Part shown: positions 32,840 to 40,924 of the stretch, piece by piece
Layout of the letters: each line of letters opens with the position of its first letter
How positions within the stretch are numbered: position 1 is the first letter of the stretch
Assembly (NCBI GenBank): GCA_002254565.1
Contig: NJEG01000011.1
Coordinates: forward strand, 298 to 43,668
Origin: Candidatus Altarchaeales archaeon ex4484_2
GTDB taxonomy: Archaea; Altiarchaeota; Altiarchaeia; IMC4; QMZM01
Length of the DNA stretch: 43,371 bases
Reading direction: 5' to 3'
Translations under genes and position numbers: made by a program
The notes under the pieces: generated by a model
Seen by the model: only the letters and a program-made list of their open reading frames with translations
Told to the model about the DNA's origin: nothing
Database searches by the model: none

Positions 32840-33676
32840 TTACTCTGGCATGCAAACAATATGCCCTTTAATGCATGTCTCACCTGAACCGCATTCATCC
32901 CGGATTTCCTCGATAATACTCTCCTGGTAGGTTGAGTTGAAGGTGTAAGGGTTTATACACTCTGATTTCAGGTAGTATTCGGCCACGTCCCCCTTAACAG
33001 TGCAGTGGTATTCATATAGATATTCTGTCCCCCCACAGTCTTCATCCTTAAAGCATTCAACCGGGGGATACACCCTGCAGTGGCCTCCACAGTCAGTCAT
33101 TGTTTCACCATGGTTTTTAACATGATCGCTGCAGTGACTTGTGTCTGGTTGACCTGTGCACTGGGCCGACCCCTTCAACAGCATAATCCTGCTCTCAAGA
33201 TAGGTGTGTGGGTTCAGGGTGGGAGCATCCGTGTAGGGAAGTCTGCTGGCCTCCGTCTTACTGCACGCAAGTATGTAACTGCCGTCAGGACTTATTTCCA
33301 CATTCACAGGGTCACCTATCTGATACCACCACAACAGACGCCCCCCCTTATCCAGGAGATACATGTTCCGGTCCCTGCTTGCTGCAAGGATATAGCGAGC
33401 CTCCCCTGTAAGGCTGATATCTGCTATGCTCCAGTTGGTTTTGTAGTATGCTAGTTTCTCTCCTTTACGATTGTATAACCGTATCTCATCTCCCACACCA
33501 GCCACAAGGTAGTCGCCGTCTTCTGTTAATGCCAGGGCTGTTATTTCATCACCTACCTCGTTCTCCCACTTGATGGTGGCTGTTGTTTTTGTGGGACTGT
33601 GGCGTATATAAGTGAGTTTATAATTCTTTTCTCTTGAGGTGAATGATGAGGCGGTTGCAACCACTAAATCCTCCAT
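32840..33676 (-). CDS. Beta-propeller protein with a cysteine-rich tail, probably missing its N-terminus
   Basis: 278 residues. WD40/PQQ-like blades fill about 20-130 (ITALALTEDGDYLVAGVGDEIRLYNRKGEKL, VNVEISPDGSYILACSKT). A cysteine-rich tail (about 170-278) reads HCSDHVKNHGE and CFKDEDCGGTEY. Disulfide-rich domains are extracellular, yet the frame has no signal peptide. Upstream codons (IATTPYM) continue blade-like sequence until a TAA formed at an A9 run near 33692-33700, so the start is doubtful. The insertion sequence begins about 35 bases upstream and may have cut off the 5' part. Confidence 0.65.
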   Translation of the reverse strand: MEDLVVATASSFTSREKNYKLTYIRHSPTKTTATIKWENEVGDEITALALTEDGDYLVAGVGDEIRLYNRKGEKLAYYKTNWSIADISLTGEARYILAASRDRNMYLLDKGGRLLWWYQIGDPVNVEISPDGSYILACSKTEASRLPYTDAPTLNPHTYLESRIMLLKGSAQCTGQPDTSHCSDHVKNHGETMTDCGGHCRVYPPVECFKDEDCGGTEYLYEYHCTVKGDVAEYYLKSECINPYTFNSTYQESIIEEIRDECGSGETCIKGHIVCMPE

Positions 33677-33745
33677 GTAGGGGGTGGTGGCTATTTTTTT
33701 TTATTTCAAGACCTTAACTCCTTTGATTTTAGGGGATATGTTTAT

Positions 33746-34048
33746 TTATTTGACGGCCCTCTGATCTGTTGTTGAGATATCCACTCCGATTTTTTCTGCT
33801 AAGTCCTCTACTTTCTTCGGGACTTCAGATATTATCTCTCTCCGCCCATCGGTCACTACATAAACCTTCGAGAATTGAAGAAGGAGTTCTCTAACAGAGA
33901 CCTTCTTCAGGAGTTCTTTTTCTCTTAACCTGTTCATGAGTGCGTAGTAGTTGTATAAGGCCACGAAAGATAGGTATGTTTTATCGCTTTCGAGTGGATT
34001 CTTCAGCACATCAAATGCACACTCCACATGCTCTCTTTGCTTATACAT
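33746..34048 (-). CDS. Transposase C-terminal part (catalytic Glu)
   Basis: 100 codons from MYKQREHVECAFDVLKNPLE, the Y-x-x-R-x-x-V-E-x-A-F motif that bears the third catalytic acidic residue of IS4-superfamily DDE transposases. In-frame codons upstream to about 34092 (RIDLDINGESIYN) extend it and join the N-terminal part after a one-base shift. Alone it cannot transpose. Confidence 0.75.
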   Translation of the reverse strand: MYKQREHVECAFDVLKNPLESDKTYLSFVALYNYYALMNRLREKELLKKVSVRELLLQFSKVYVVTDGRREIISEVPKKVEDLAEKIGVDISTTDQRAVK

Positions 34049-34073
34049 GTTGTATATGCTCTCCCCATTGATG

Positions 34074-35135
34074 TCAAGATCGATCCGATAGCATCGTTAT
34101 CTTCCCGAACTTCATTTCCTGCTGTCTCAAGTCCTCCCGCTTCTTGCTTCCAGCCACAATCTGTGAGATGAAGGTGTTTTCCTCCTCGCTTCTGAGTTTC
34201 ACATCCTCGAAAAGGTAGAGGAAGACATCATCCAGCTTCTTTTTACCCCATTTTACACTTCTCTTGCGGTAGACGAAAAACTCGTTCAACTCCATTGAGT
34301 AGTCGATTACCTTGAAGTTCCTCTTTAAGGGCAGGACAAAAGACATGTGCTTCTCTTTAAAGACAGGGATTAAGTTGTATGATGCCATGCCCCGGTCCAC
34401 GACCACCGTAACACCATCCAGACTTACTTCTTCCAGGGTTTTCTTGAATGACTTTATATCTCTTACAGAGCCAGGCAGCACTTTTATCATTGCCGGCAGC
34501 TGTTTGTTGACTGAGTAAAGCAAGGCAATGTTCACCTGTGGAAGATGGAGGTGGTCTTTGTTGTATCTCTTTTCTGCCAGCAATAGATTCTCTGACTGAG
34601 AGAATACATAGCTCAGGTCGAACAAGAGAAAATCTCCTTCACTAGCAATCTCTTCGAAAAACATCTTTTGGTTCACGATGTCGGAGCCTACCTCCCTTAA
34701 GATTTCGGAGAGCTTGTTCGGGGACAGGAATGGGTTCATTAGTGTTGAGATGTGTAGTTTACTCCATCTACTTGAGATAAGCTTGATGGGCTGTGGATCT
34801 ATTGTTTTCACGACAGCCATTGCAGTGATCTCCTGGTAGTGGTTGGGGAACGCCTTCTTAAGCGGCTTCAGTAGTGGTTGTATTGCGTTATGTACGAGTA
34901 GTGAGTTCCCGTACTCGAATATGTTTCTCACTGCGATCCTCTTTTCTCCTTTGATAAGTCCTTCTCTTGTTAGTCTTCCCCTGTATTTGGAGATCTTTTT
35001 TGCCTTCTTCTTTTTTTTATCCCAGACTGTAGTGGAGTCGTAGACGTAGTATCTATTCCCATTCTGTTTCACCTCTATTCTCTTCTTTCCCTTTCTTCTT
35101 TGCTCGCTCACCCATTTATTTACCCATTTGTCCAT
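34074..35135 (-). CDS. Transposase N-terminal part (two catalytic Asp), frameshifted
   Basis: About 353 residues from ATG at 35133-35135 (MDKWVNKWVSEQRR); the frame extends upstream to 35207 but without similarity. FLLFDLSYVFS and VTVVVDRGMAS hold the first two Asp residues of the DDE triad. The frame ends at TGA 34074-34076, after KITMLSDRS. A one-base change around 34085-34095 would continue it into the 33746-34048 part. The sequence at the break (GCTATCGGATCG) is not a classical slippery site, so programmed frameshifting is unlikely. Confidence 0.75.
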   Translation of the reverse strand: MDKWVNKWVSEQRRKGKKRIEVKQNGNRYYVYDSTTVWDKKKKKAKKISKYRGRLTREGLIKGEKRIAVRNIFEYGNSLLVHNAIQPLLKPLKKAFPNHYQEITAMAVVKTIDPQPIKLISSRWSKLHISTLMNPFLSPNKLSEILREVGSDIVNQKMFFEEIASEGDFLLFDLSYVFSQSENLLLAEKRYNKDHLHLPQVNIALLYSVNKQLPAMIKVLPGSVRDIKSFKKTLEEVSLDGVTVVVDRGMASYNLIPVFKEKHMSFVLPLKRNFKVIDYSMELNEFFVYRKRSVKWGKKKLDDVFLYLFEDVKLRSEEENTFISQIVAGSKKREDLRQQEMKFGKITMLSDRS

Positions 35136-35332
35136 ATCCCCTATTAGGGAATATATAGTTAAATATACAAAATAAACCATAAAACAAAGACAACGACACA
35201 AAAACACAAAAAACAGAACTATTTATTCCCTAAAAAACAAAGAGTTAAGGTTAGAAAAGAACAATATCGCAATTCATCTATCCCCTAAAGGGAATAGCGT
35301 TCTTGCTCAGTAGGAAGTAAAGTATTTATAAT

Positions 35333-35366
35333 ATTAATAACTATAAAGTATTAATAACTATAAAGT
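35333..35366 (+). repeat. Two tandem copies of a 17-bp AT-rich unit upstream of a surface-protein gene
   Basis: ATTAATAACTATAAAGT occurs at 35333-35349 and again, perfectly, at 35350-35366, ending 19 bases before the ATG at 35386. Each copy holds a TATAAA-like core. This may be a doubled promoter element or operator. Confidence 0.6.
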
Positions 35367-35385
35367 ATGATGGGGGTTATTCAAC

Positions 35386-36273
35386 ATGCCACACAAAAAA
35401 GCTAATCCACGAGTCAGGGAAACAAAACAGAAAAAAAATAAACTAATATCTATAGCCACATTATCCCTTCTTTCTTTTCTACTTATATCTAATGTTAATG
35501 CGCTTGTCCGCAATCCTGGAACCGGCTTTAACTACTCCACGATACAGGAGGCAATAGATAATGTAAGCACCTTGGACGGGCATACGTTGGTACTTGATCC
35601 CGGGACATACACCGAGAACGTGGTGGTAAACAAATCGTTAACCATCAGATCAGCTTCGGGTAACCCCTCAGACACCGTCGTGAACGCATCCAGTTCCTCA
35701 AGCAACGTAATATCAGTTACAGCAGATAACGTAACTATAAGCGGGTTCACGATTACGGATGCTTCAGCATCCGATAAGGCAGGGGTTTATCTCGGCAATG
35801 GCGTGAGTCACTGTAACGTGTCGGATAATATCATATCAGGCAAATACCACGGCATATACCTGAACCAGTCAAACAATAACTCGGTGATGAACAACAATGT
35901 ATCAGGTAATGATTACGGCATATATCTAGTTGGCTCAAACAACAACTCGCTGATGAACAACAATGTATCAGGTAACCACCTTGGCATTTGTCTGATGATT
36001 TCCTCAGGTGATAACAAAGTCATAAGTAACACAGCAAACAGCAATGAAGCGCATGGCATCTACTTGTATTCCATGTGTGACGATAATCTGCTTGTGAACA
36101 ATACAGTGAATTCAAATAACCGTAGCGGAATTAATTTGATGGATTCAAGCTATAACCTCCAAAGCTATGACGCTGGAATCAGTGTAGAGTCATTCTATAG
36201 TGTAGGGGGGAATAATACGCTCGTGAACAACACCGCAAACTCAAACCATGGACTCGGCGGCATCCGGACTTAA
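35386..36273 (+). CDS. Parallel beta-helix surface protein, 5' part
   Basis: 295 codons. A signal sequence (about 20-40, ISIATLSLLSFLLISNVNA) precedes a NosD/pectate-lyase-type beta-helix with VVNKSLTIRSASGNP and repeated coils (NNNSVMNNNVSGNDYGIYL and NNNSLMNNNVSGNHLGICL). Asn-X-Ser/Thr glycosylation sites are dense. The frame is cut at TAA 36271-36273, and the beta-helix continues in another frame from 36276 (MYNTITNNTITGSND). So the gene spans 35386-37496 with one frameshift near 36255-36275. It has an extracellular structural or adhesive character; no enzyme residues are assigned. Confidence 0.75.
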   Translation: MPHKKANPRVRETKQKKNKLISIATLSLLSFLLISNVNALVRNPGTGFNYSTIQEAIDNVSTLDGHTLVLDPGTYTENVVVNKSLTIRSASGNPSDTVVNASSSSSNVISVTADNVTISGFTITDASASDKAGVYLGNGVSHCNVSDNIISGKYHGIYLNQSNNNSVMNNNVSGNDYGIYLVGSNNNSLMNNNVSGNHLGICLMISSGDNKVISNTANSNEAHGIYLYSMCDDNLLVNNTVNSNNRSGINLMDSSYNLQSYDAGISVESFYSVGGNNTLVNNTANSNHGLGGIRT

Positions 36274-36275
36274 GC

Positions 36276-37496
36276 ATGTATAACACGATCACAAACAATA
36301 CCATAACAGGTAGCAACGATACAGGCATTACCGTAGAATCATTGGACACAGTGAACGGGAATTGTACGACCGTCAACAACACCATCTACAACAACTTCTT
36401 CAATAACACAAACAACGTTAAGTTTAACGGAACAGTATATGTGAACTACTGGAACACCTCTAAAACATTAGGAACAAGCATTATCGGCGGCCCCTATCTG
36501 GGTGGAAATTTCTGGGCACACCCTGATGGAACCGGATTCTCTGAAACCCATAATGACTCTAACTCCGATGGAATCTGCGAGGCAGTCTATGATTTAGGTA
36601 ACGGAAACATAGATTATCTGCCTTTAACAAATAATGGTGTTAACGTATCATCTAGGGTCACAAGGGCATTATCCCATACCTCACTGGATGCGGGTGAGAA
36701 CCTGACTGTGACGCTGACTGTGCAGATAACCGGAAACGAAAGCTATTATGCTATAGATGAGGTACCGCCCGCTGGGTCTATGGTTATCGACTCAGGGGGA
36801 GGGAACACATCCTATGCAGGCCACATAAGGTGGGCTGTAATCGAGAACGCCACCTCAGTACTATACACCTACATAGTTGTACCCACCCGGACAGGAAACC
36901 ACAGCTTCAACGGGACCTACATGTTTGAGAACATGACCAACGAAACAATCATTGGAGGAGATACGGACGTGGAGGTTACTGGCACATCGTTTGGCATCAA
37001 CCTATCTGTTGGATGGAATGCAATATCTTTAGCACTAAATAAATCATATACTGCAGAGTCCCTTCTCGATGAGATAGAGGCGCAGGGAGGAAGCTGCTCT
37101 GAAGTAGACCGGTGGTACTCTGGAGGATGGAACGCTCACATACACAACATCCCCGTGAACAACTTCAATATACTGGAGGGGCTGGGATATTATGTGAAAT
37201 GCAGCGGAGATGGCATATGGAGTCAGGTATCTGACTACTTCAACAATCCGATAGCAATAAACCTCCTTGTGGGATGGAATGCCCTATCAATCCCCTACTC
37301 AACAACCAATTACACAGCAGAATCCCTCCTCGACGAAATAGATAGTCAGGGAGGAAACTGCTCAGAGATAGATAGGTGGTACTCTGGAGGATGGAATGCT
37401 CACATACACAACGTTCCTACGAACGACTTCGATATACTGGCGGGGGAGGGATACTACATTAAATGCAGCAACAGCAGCACCTGGACGCCAACATAA
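36276..37496 (+). CDS. Parallel beta-helix surface protein, 3' part with two C-terminal repeats
   Basis: 406 codons continuing the 35386 gene after a frameshift. The helix ends in the NosD-type cap (GGPYLGGNFWAHPDGTGFSE to GNGNIDYLPLTNNG). A beta-sandwich (about 130-240) follows, then two tandem copies of an about 80-residue domain with LSVGWNAISLALN and RWYSGGWNAHIHN (37003-37232, and about 37252-37490). This domain is found repeatedly in archaeal surface proteins. No membrane anchor is seen at the C-terminus. Confidence 0.75.
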   Translation: MYNTITNNTITGSNDTGITVESLDTVNGNCTTVNNTIYNNFFNNTNNVKFNGTVYVNYWNTSKTLGTSIIGGPYLGGNFWAHPDGTGFSETHNDSNSDGICEAVYDLGNGNIDYLPLTNNGVNVSSRVTRALSHTSLDAGENLTVTLTVQITGNESYYAIDEVPPAGSMVIDSGGGNTSYAGHIRWAVIENATSVLYTYIVVPTRTGNHSFNGTYMFENMTNETIIGGDTDVEVTGTSFGINLSVGWNAISLALNKSYTAESLLDEIEAQGGSCSEVDRWYSGGWNAHIHNIPVNNFNILEGLGYYVKCSGDGIWSQVSDYFNNPIAINLLVGWNALSIPYSTTNYTAESLLDEIDSQGGNCSEIDRWYSGGWNAHIHNVPTNDFDILAGEGYYIKCSNSSTWTPT

Positions 37497-37525
37497 AAAT
37501 TGCTTGTGAACCAGAGGGTTATCAA

Positions 37526-37552
37526 CAAGAAATTTGTGAAGTAAATTTCTTG
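37526..37552 (+). terminator. Hairpin after the first beta-helix gene
   Basis: CAAGAAATTT at 37526-37535 pairs with AAATTTCTTG at 37543-37552 over a 7-base loop, 30 bases after the stop. It is a likely terminator or messenger-end structure, since the next gene has its own start region. The rest of 37497-37671 is AT-rich and otherwise empty. Confidence 0.5.
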
Positions 37553-37671
37553 GTTATTATGAGGTATTGCTATACTTTATAATTCAATGAAAAAAAGAGG
37601 TATAATGGATCATATATTTATAGTAAAAAGATAGAATTAATTAATGAGATTGTTGTTTGAGGGATACTATA

Positions 37672-38922
37672 ATGGCTAAAAAGAGTATGAATAAAAGGAA
37701 GGGAATATTTTTGGTGGTTTTTTTTCTATTAATTAATGTTGGTGTATGTGCAACTTCAGATCCGATAGATATACATGAAACCAATTTAAGGGATGTTCAC
37801 GCAACGGTATCATGGATTACCTCCTCAGAGGTTACTGGATGGATTAATTATATTCCGTCTAGCGACACACGATGGGGTCAGGTCTTTAAGGCCGATGGGG
37901 TAACGCCTGCTTCCGGCACCATAGTTTATGTCCAGATAACAGACAACGACGGTGCGGGGTCTGCAGGCGATTCAAGCCTGTTATCCTACCTAATTAAAGA
38001 TGCAGACGGGGGATTTTATATGCTTAATCTAGGTAACGCCAGAACCGCTGATCTGGGATCATATTTTAGTTATTCCGCTTCAGGAGATAACATGAACATC
38101 ACCGCCTACGCCGCGGGTGATGAATCAGTTGATCAAGTAATTGACACATCAACTGCAAGCCCATTACCGGCCATGGTAATGCCCGGAACTCCACCCACCA
38201 TCTCCCCAGCCCTGCCGGATATAACCTTCGACGAAGACGGATGCAATGACACAGTAGACCTGGACGACTACGTAAGCGATGCGGATGAACCTGATGCTGC
38301 ATTAAGCTGGAGTGCATCAGGAAACACCCATGTACATGTTACTATCCCTGCCGGCCATGTAGCCAACTTCACCGCAGATGCTGACTGGTATGGTTCCGAC
38401 TACGTCACTGACGTAGATAACCTTGACTCAGAGATTAACTGGAGCTGCGTAACAAACAGCACAAACCTGACTGCTACAGCAAACAACATAACCAAGATAC
38501 TGAATCTATCAGCAGGTTTAGTTGATGTAACCGGAGAAGATGTTATGGTCACCTGCACCGCAACAGACCCAAACGGCCTATCAGATACAGATTCCTTCAT
38601 TGTTAGTGTTTTGGAGGTTAATGACCCGCCAGTCATCGCTCCCGCTCTTCCGGACATAACCTTCGACGAAGACGGATGCAATGACACAATAGACCTGGAC
38701 GACTACGTAAGCGATGAAGAGGACGCTGATGCTGCATTAAGCTGGAGTGCATCAGGAAACACCCATGTACATGTTACTATCCCTGCCGGCCATGTAGCCA
38801 ACTTCACCGCAGATGCTGACTGGTATGGTAACAATCACCCTCACAGTAACCGATACAGGATCAGGAACAGCACCACTAAGCGACAGCGACACAATATCTG
38901 TCACAGTCAACCCGGTGAATGA
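37672..38922 (+). CDS. Cadherin/Ig-like surface protein, 5' part
   Basis: About 416 codons from ATG 37672 (MAKKSMNKRKG); a TTG at 37657 is an alternative. A signal peptide (GIFLVVFFLLINVGVCA) leads to an extracellular domain and two copies of a cadherin-like unit (PALPDITFDEDGCNDT) encoded by two 180-bp blocks. After the second block the frame goes wrong (NNHPHSNRYRIR) and stops at 38920-38922, while coding continues in another frame (MVTITLTVTDTGSGTA). The gene therefore spans 37672-40396 with a frameshift near 38822-38832. Confidence 0.75.
   Translation: MAKKSMNKRKGIFLVVFFLLINVGVCATSDPIDIHETNLRDVHATVSWITSSEVTGWINYIPSSDTRWGQVFKADGVTPASGTIVYVQITDNDGAGSAGDSSLLSYLIKDADGGFYMLNLGNARTADLGSYFSYSASGDNMNITAYAAGDESVDQVIDTSTASPLPAMVMPGTPPTISPALPDITFDEDGCNDTVDLDDYVSDADEPDAALSWSASGNTHVHVTIPAGHVANFTADADWYGSDYVTDVDNLDSEINWSCVTNSTNLTATANNITKILNLSAGLVDVTGEDVMVTCTATDPNGLSDTDSFIVSVLEVNDPPVIAPALPDITFDEDGCNDTIDLDDYVSDEEDADAALSWSASGNTHVHVTIPAGHVANFTADADWYGNNHPHSNRYRIRNSTTKRQRHNICHSQPGE
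38215..38394 (+). repeat. 180-bp direct repeat, copy 1
   Basis: Nearly identical to 38650-38829 apart from about a dozen bases between the middle (GATGCGGATGAACC against GATGAAGAGGACGC) and the start. It encodes DITFDEDGCNDTVDLDDYVS to the phrase ADADWYG. What follows differs: here it jumps into the middle of another domain (YVTDVDNLDSEINWSC). Confidence 0.8.
38650..38829 (+). repeat. 180-bp direct repeat, copy 2
   Basis: Second copy of the 38215-38394 unit. Right after its last base the reading frame of the gene is lost, and the next frame supplies a normal continuation (VTITLTVTD). Confidence 0.8.
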
Positions 38923-40396
38923 TGCGCCAGTAGTTGATTTATCTACCCTAAGCGGCATACGTATTGATGATGGAACGTCACAGACAATAGGCCTCTCAGG
39001 TTACGTTGCCGATGTAGATAATCTTGACTCAGCGATTAACTGGAGCTGCTCTACAAACAACACAAACCTGACTGCTACAGCAAACAACATAACCAAGACA
39101 CTGACTCTCTCAGCCGCACCTAATTCCAGCGGCGTGATCGTCCTAGTAAGCTGCACTGCAACAGATCCAGAAGGTCTTTCAGACACCTCATCTTTCTCAG
39201 TTAATATAACAGATGCAAGCGTAAACGATGCGCCGATAATTACCTCAACCCCCAACACCTCAGCTTCTCCGGGTGTATTGTACACATATGATGTTGATGC
39301 ATCTGACCCTGATACAGGAGATGTTTTAACCTACTCGCTACTAACCAACCCCAGCGGGATGTCTATCAATTCAAATAGTGGCTTGATTACCTGGACTCCA
39401 ACAGTAGCTCATGTTGGAGGCCAGTTGGTTGAGGTTCAGGTAAGGGATTCAGGGAGCTTAACAGACAACCAATCATTTACCATAACCGTAGCTCCATCAG
39501 CTGATACTACACCTCCAGTCCAGTCCCAATGGTCTCCCAGCTCAGGGTCTACAGTGAGACATAAGTTATTCACCTTAACCTTCAGGTTGAATGAGTCAGG
39601 TGAATGCAGGTGGTCTCTAACCGATCAGAACTACAGCGCAATGACGGGAGACTGTAGCGGGGACGGTACCACATACATGTCATGTGAAATCTCTGTATTA
39701 AATTATGGCACTGTTTCAATCTATACCGCATGCAGGGATATCTACGGTAATGAAGATAATGAAACCAGCAACACAGGATTAACATATAACATCCGGAAGA
39801 AGACGAGTAAGTATATGGAAGTGAATGTTACATCCGGGTGTGTGGGTGAAAAGATATTTATGCAGGTACTGGACGGAAAAAGCGATAAACCATTAGATGA
39901 TGTGATGATAGCAGTGTACTCGGGTCATGGATCAACCACCTACAAGAATCGTATAATGAAGGGGTATACTAATAAGAGCGGAATTTATGACGGATTTATC
40001 CCCGATACTAGCGGCAAGTATACTCTAGTATTTGAGAAAAGCGGATACCCTACTGAAGAATACCGGATAGAGGTATGTGATGAAACAGAAAACATCACGA
40101 CAACAACCTCGACATCAACAACCTCAACCACGACAACGACCTCAACAACCTCAACCACGACAACGACCTCAACAACCTCAACCACGACAACGACCTCAAC
40201 AACCTCATCTACTACAACAACGGAATCAATAACAACTACGACCATAGCTCCAACACCGCCATCAGATAATAATATTATCCTAGTTATCTTGTTAGTAGTA
40301 GTCCTAGCAGCTGGAGTGGTTATCCTGCTGAAGATGCGGAAGAAGGGCGGCGCAGGAGGGACCGGGGAAGATACAACATCTTTATTGAGTGTATAA
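38813..40396 (+). CDS. Cadherin/Ig-like surface protein, 3' part with Thr linker and membrane anchor
   Basis: 527 codons continuing the 37672 gene. Cadherin-like repeats (PVNDAPVVDLSTLSG, ASVNDAPIITSTPN), an Ig-like domain (PPVQSQWSPSSGSTVRHKLF), and a carboxypeptidase-regulatory-like domain (VTSGCVGEKIFMQVLDGKSD) are followed by a Thr/Ser linker (about 40096-40250). A C-terminal membrane helix (NIILVILLVVVLAAGVVILL) and basic tail end the protein. The layout is that of a stalked surface adhesin anchored at its C-terminus. Confidence 0.75.
   Translation: MLTGMVTITLTVTDTGSGTAPLSDSDTISVTVNPVNDAPVVDLSTLSGIRIDDGTSQTIGLSGYVADVDNLDSAINWSCSTNNTNLTATANNITKTLTLSAAPNSSGVIVLVSCTATDPEGLSDTSSFSVNITDASVNDAPIITSTPNTSASPGVLYTYDVDASDPDTGDVLTYSLLTNPSGMSINSNSGLITWTPTVAHVGGQLVEVQVRDSGSLTDNQSFTITVAPSADTTPPVQSQWSPSSGSTVRHKLFTLTFRLNESGECRWSLTDQNYSAMTGDCSGDGTTYMSCEISVLNYGTVSIYTACRDIYGNEDNETSNTGLTYNIRKKTSKYMEVNVTSGCVGEKIFMQVLDGKSDKPLDDVMIAVYSGHGSTTYKNRIMKGYTNKSGIYDGFIPDTSGKYTLVFEKSGYPTEEYRIEVCDETENITTTTSTSTTSTTTTTSTTSTTTTTSTTSTTTTTSTTSSTTTTESITTTTIAPTPPSDNNIILVILLVVVLAAGVVILLKMRKKGGAGGTGEDTTSLLSV
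40115..40222 (+). repeat. 27-bp tandem repeat in the Thr-rich linker
   Basis: Three identical copies of TCAACAACCTCAACCACGAC plus seven bases, then one diverged copy. They encode STTSTTTTT-like stretches, presumed O-glycosylated stalk. Such repeats vary in copy number by slippage. Confidence 0.8.
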
Positions 40397-40439
40397 CCTG
40401 GAAATCAACAACTTCCCCTCCCCTTAAAGGGTAGAGCAT

Positions 40440-40560
40440 ACGAGCGACACCCCTGGATATTGCGGTGTGGAGATTCAGCGAGCTGAATATTGCATGAATT
40501 TACCTGTCCTGTCGGGCAGACAGGGAAAACACACAAGGTGCAGTATCCTTGCGTGTTTGT
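40440..40560 (+). ncRNA. Structured intergenic segment with four hairpins
   Basis: Between the cadherin gene and the next start, four inverted repeats follow one another: ACACC/GGTGT (40447-40451, 40464-40468), ATTCAGC/GCTGAAT (40473-40479, 40482-40488), CCTGTC/GACAGG (40503-40508, 40519-40524), and ACACACAAGG/CCTTGCGTGT with one mismatch (40529-40538, 40547-40556). It is more GC-rich than neighbouring spacers. It could be a small RNA, a riboswitch-like leader, or the remnant end of an IS605-type element; no tnpB or tnpA is near. Confidence 0.4.
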
Positions 40561-40578
40561 AATGAAACGAATTAGGTT

Positions 40579-40584
40579 GGAGGG
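40579..40584 (+). promoter_or_regulatory. Shine-Dalgarno site fixing a TTG start
   Basis: GGAGGG lies six bases before the TTG at 40591, the only start that gives the full signal peptide (IKRIILVALMVFSVMPVAVNA). Confidence 0.65.
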
Positions 40585-40590
40585 ATTTTT

Positions 40591-40914
40591 TTGATTAAAA
40601 GAATAATCTTAGTTGCCCTGATGGTTTTTTCTGTGATGCCAGTTGCAGTGAATGCGGTTGTCCATAACCTTGACTCCGGCTTTAATTATTCCACGATACA
40701 GGCCGCAATAGATAATGCAAATACCTTAGATGGGCATACATTATCAGTTGATCCTGGAATATACACCGAGAATGTGGTAGTAAACAAATCATTAATCATT
40801 AAATCAGCCTCAGGTAATCCATCAAACACCATCGTGAACGCATCCAGTTCCTCCAGCAACGTAATCCTAATCACTGTACTCCCTCAGAAACAATCTCACC
40901 AACATAACAGCTAA
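40591..40914 (+). CDS. Second beta-helix surface protein, 5' fragment
   Basis: 107 codons from a TTG start. A signal peptide is followed by the same N-terminal beta-helix module as the 35386 gene (GFNYSTIQAAIDNANTLDGH, VVNKSLIIKSASGNP). The frame is lost at about 40877, exactly at the end of a 218-bp repeat, and stops at 40912-40914. The coils continue in the next frame (YSLRNNLTNITANSNS leading into 40925). Confidence 0.7.
   Translation: MIKRIILVALMVFSVMPVAVNAVVHNLDSGFNYSTIQAAIDNANTLDGHTLSVDPGIYTENVVVNKSLIIKSASGNPSNTIVNASSSSSNVILITVLPQKQSHQHNS
40660..40877 (+). repeat. 218-bp direct repeat, copy 1
   Basis: Differs from 42290-42507 at four positions that I can see. It encodes the beta-helix entry module from HNLDSGFNYS to NVILIT. 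A more diverged copy occurs at about 35511-35715 in the first beta-helix gene. The reading frame breaks right after the last repeated base. Confidence 0.88.
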
Positions 40915-40924
40915 CTCAAATTCG

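Larger units (their letters stand above)
33711..35251 (-). mobile_element. IS4-superfamily (IS1634-like) insertion sequence with terminal inverted repeats
   Basis: Imperfect inverted repeats bracket the transposase: ACCTTAACTCCTTTGATTTT at 33711 and, on the other strand, ACCTTAACTCTTTGTTTTTT ending at 35251, about 22 of 25 positions with one gap. The element is about 1.54 kb. Further CCCTA-type motifs lie at 35134-35157, 35225-35232 and 35277-35299, so the right end could extend slightly. I found no convincing target duplication. The transposase is frameshifted, so the element is probably not self-mobile. Confidence 0.7.

Noticed and set aside
34074-34100. Programmed ribosomal frameshift in the transposase
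   Set aside because: No A6G-type or similar slippery sequence or downstream structure is visible at the break; simple mutation is likelier.
39985-40245. Valine-rich minus-strand frame over the Thr linker
   Set aside because: Shadow of the ACA/ACC-rich tandem repeat in the surface gene.
40440-40560. CRISPR array
   Set aside because: The four inverted repeats differ from one another, and there is no repeated unit with spacers. No cas gene is in the window.
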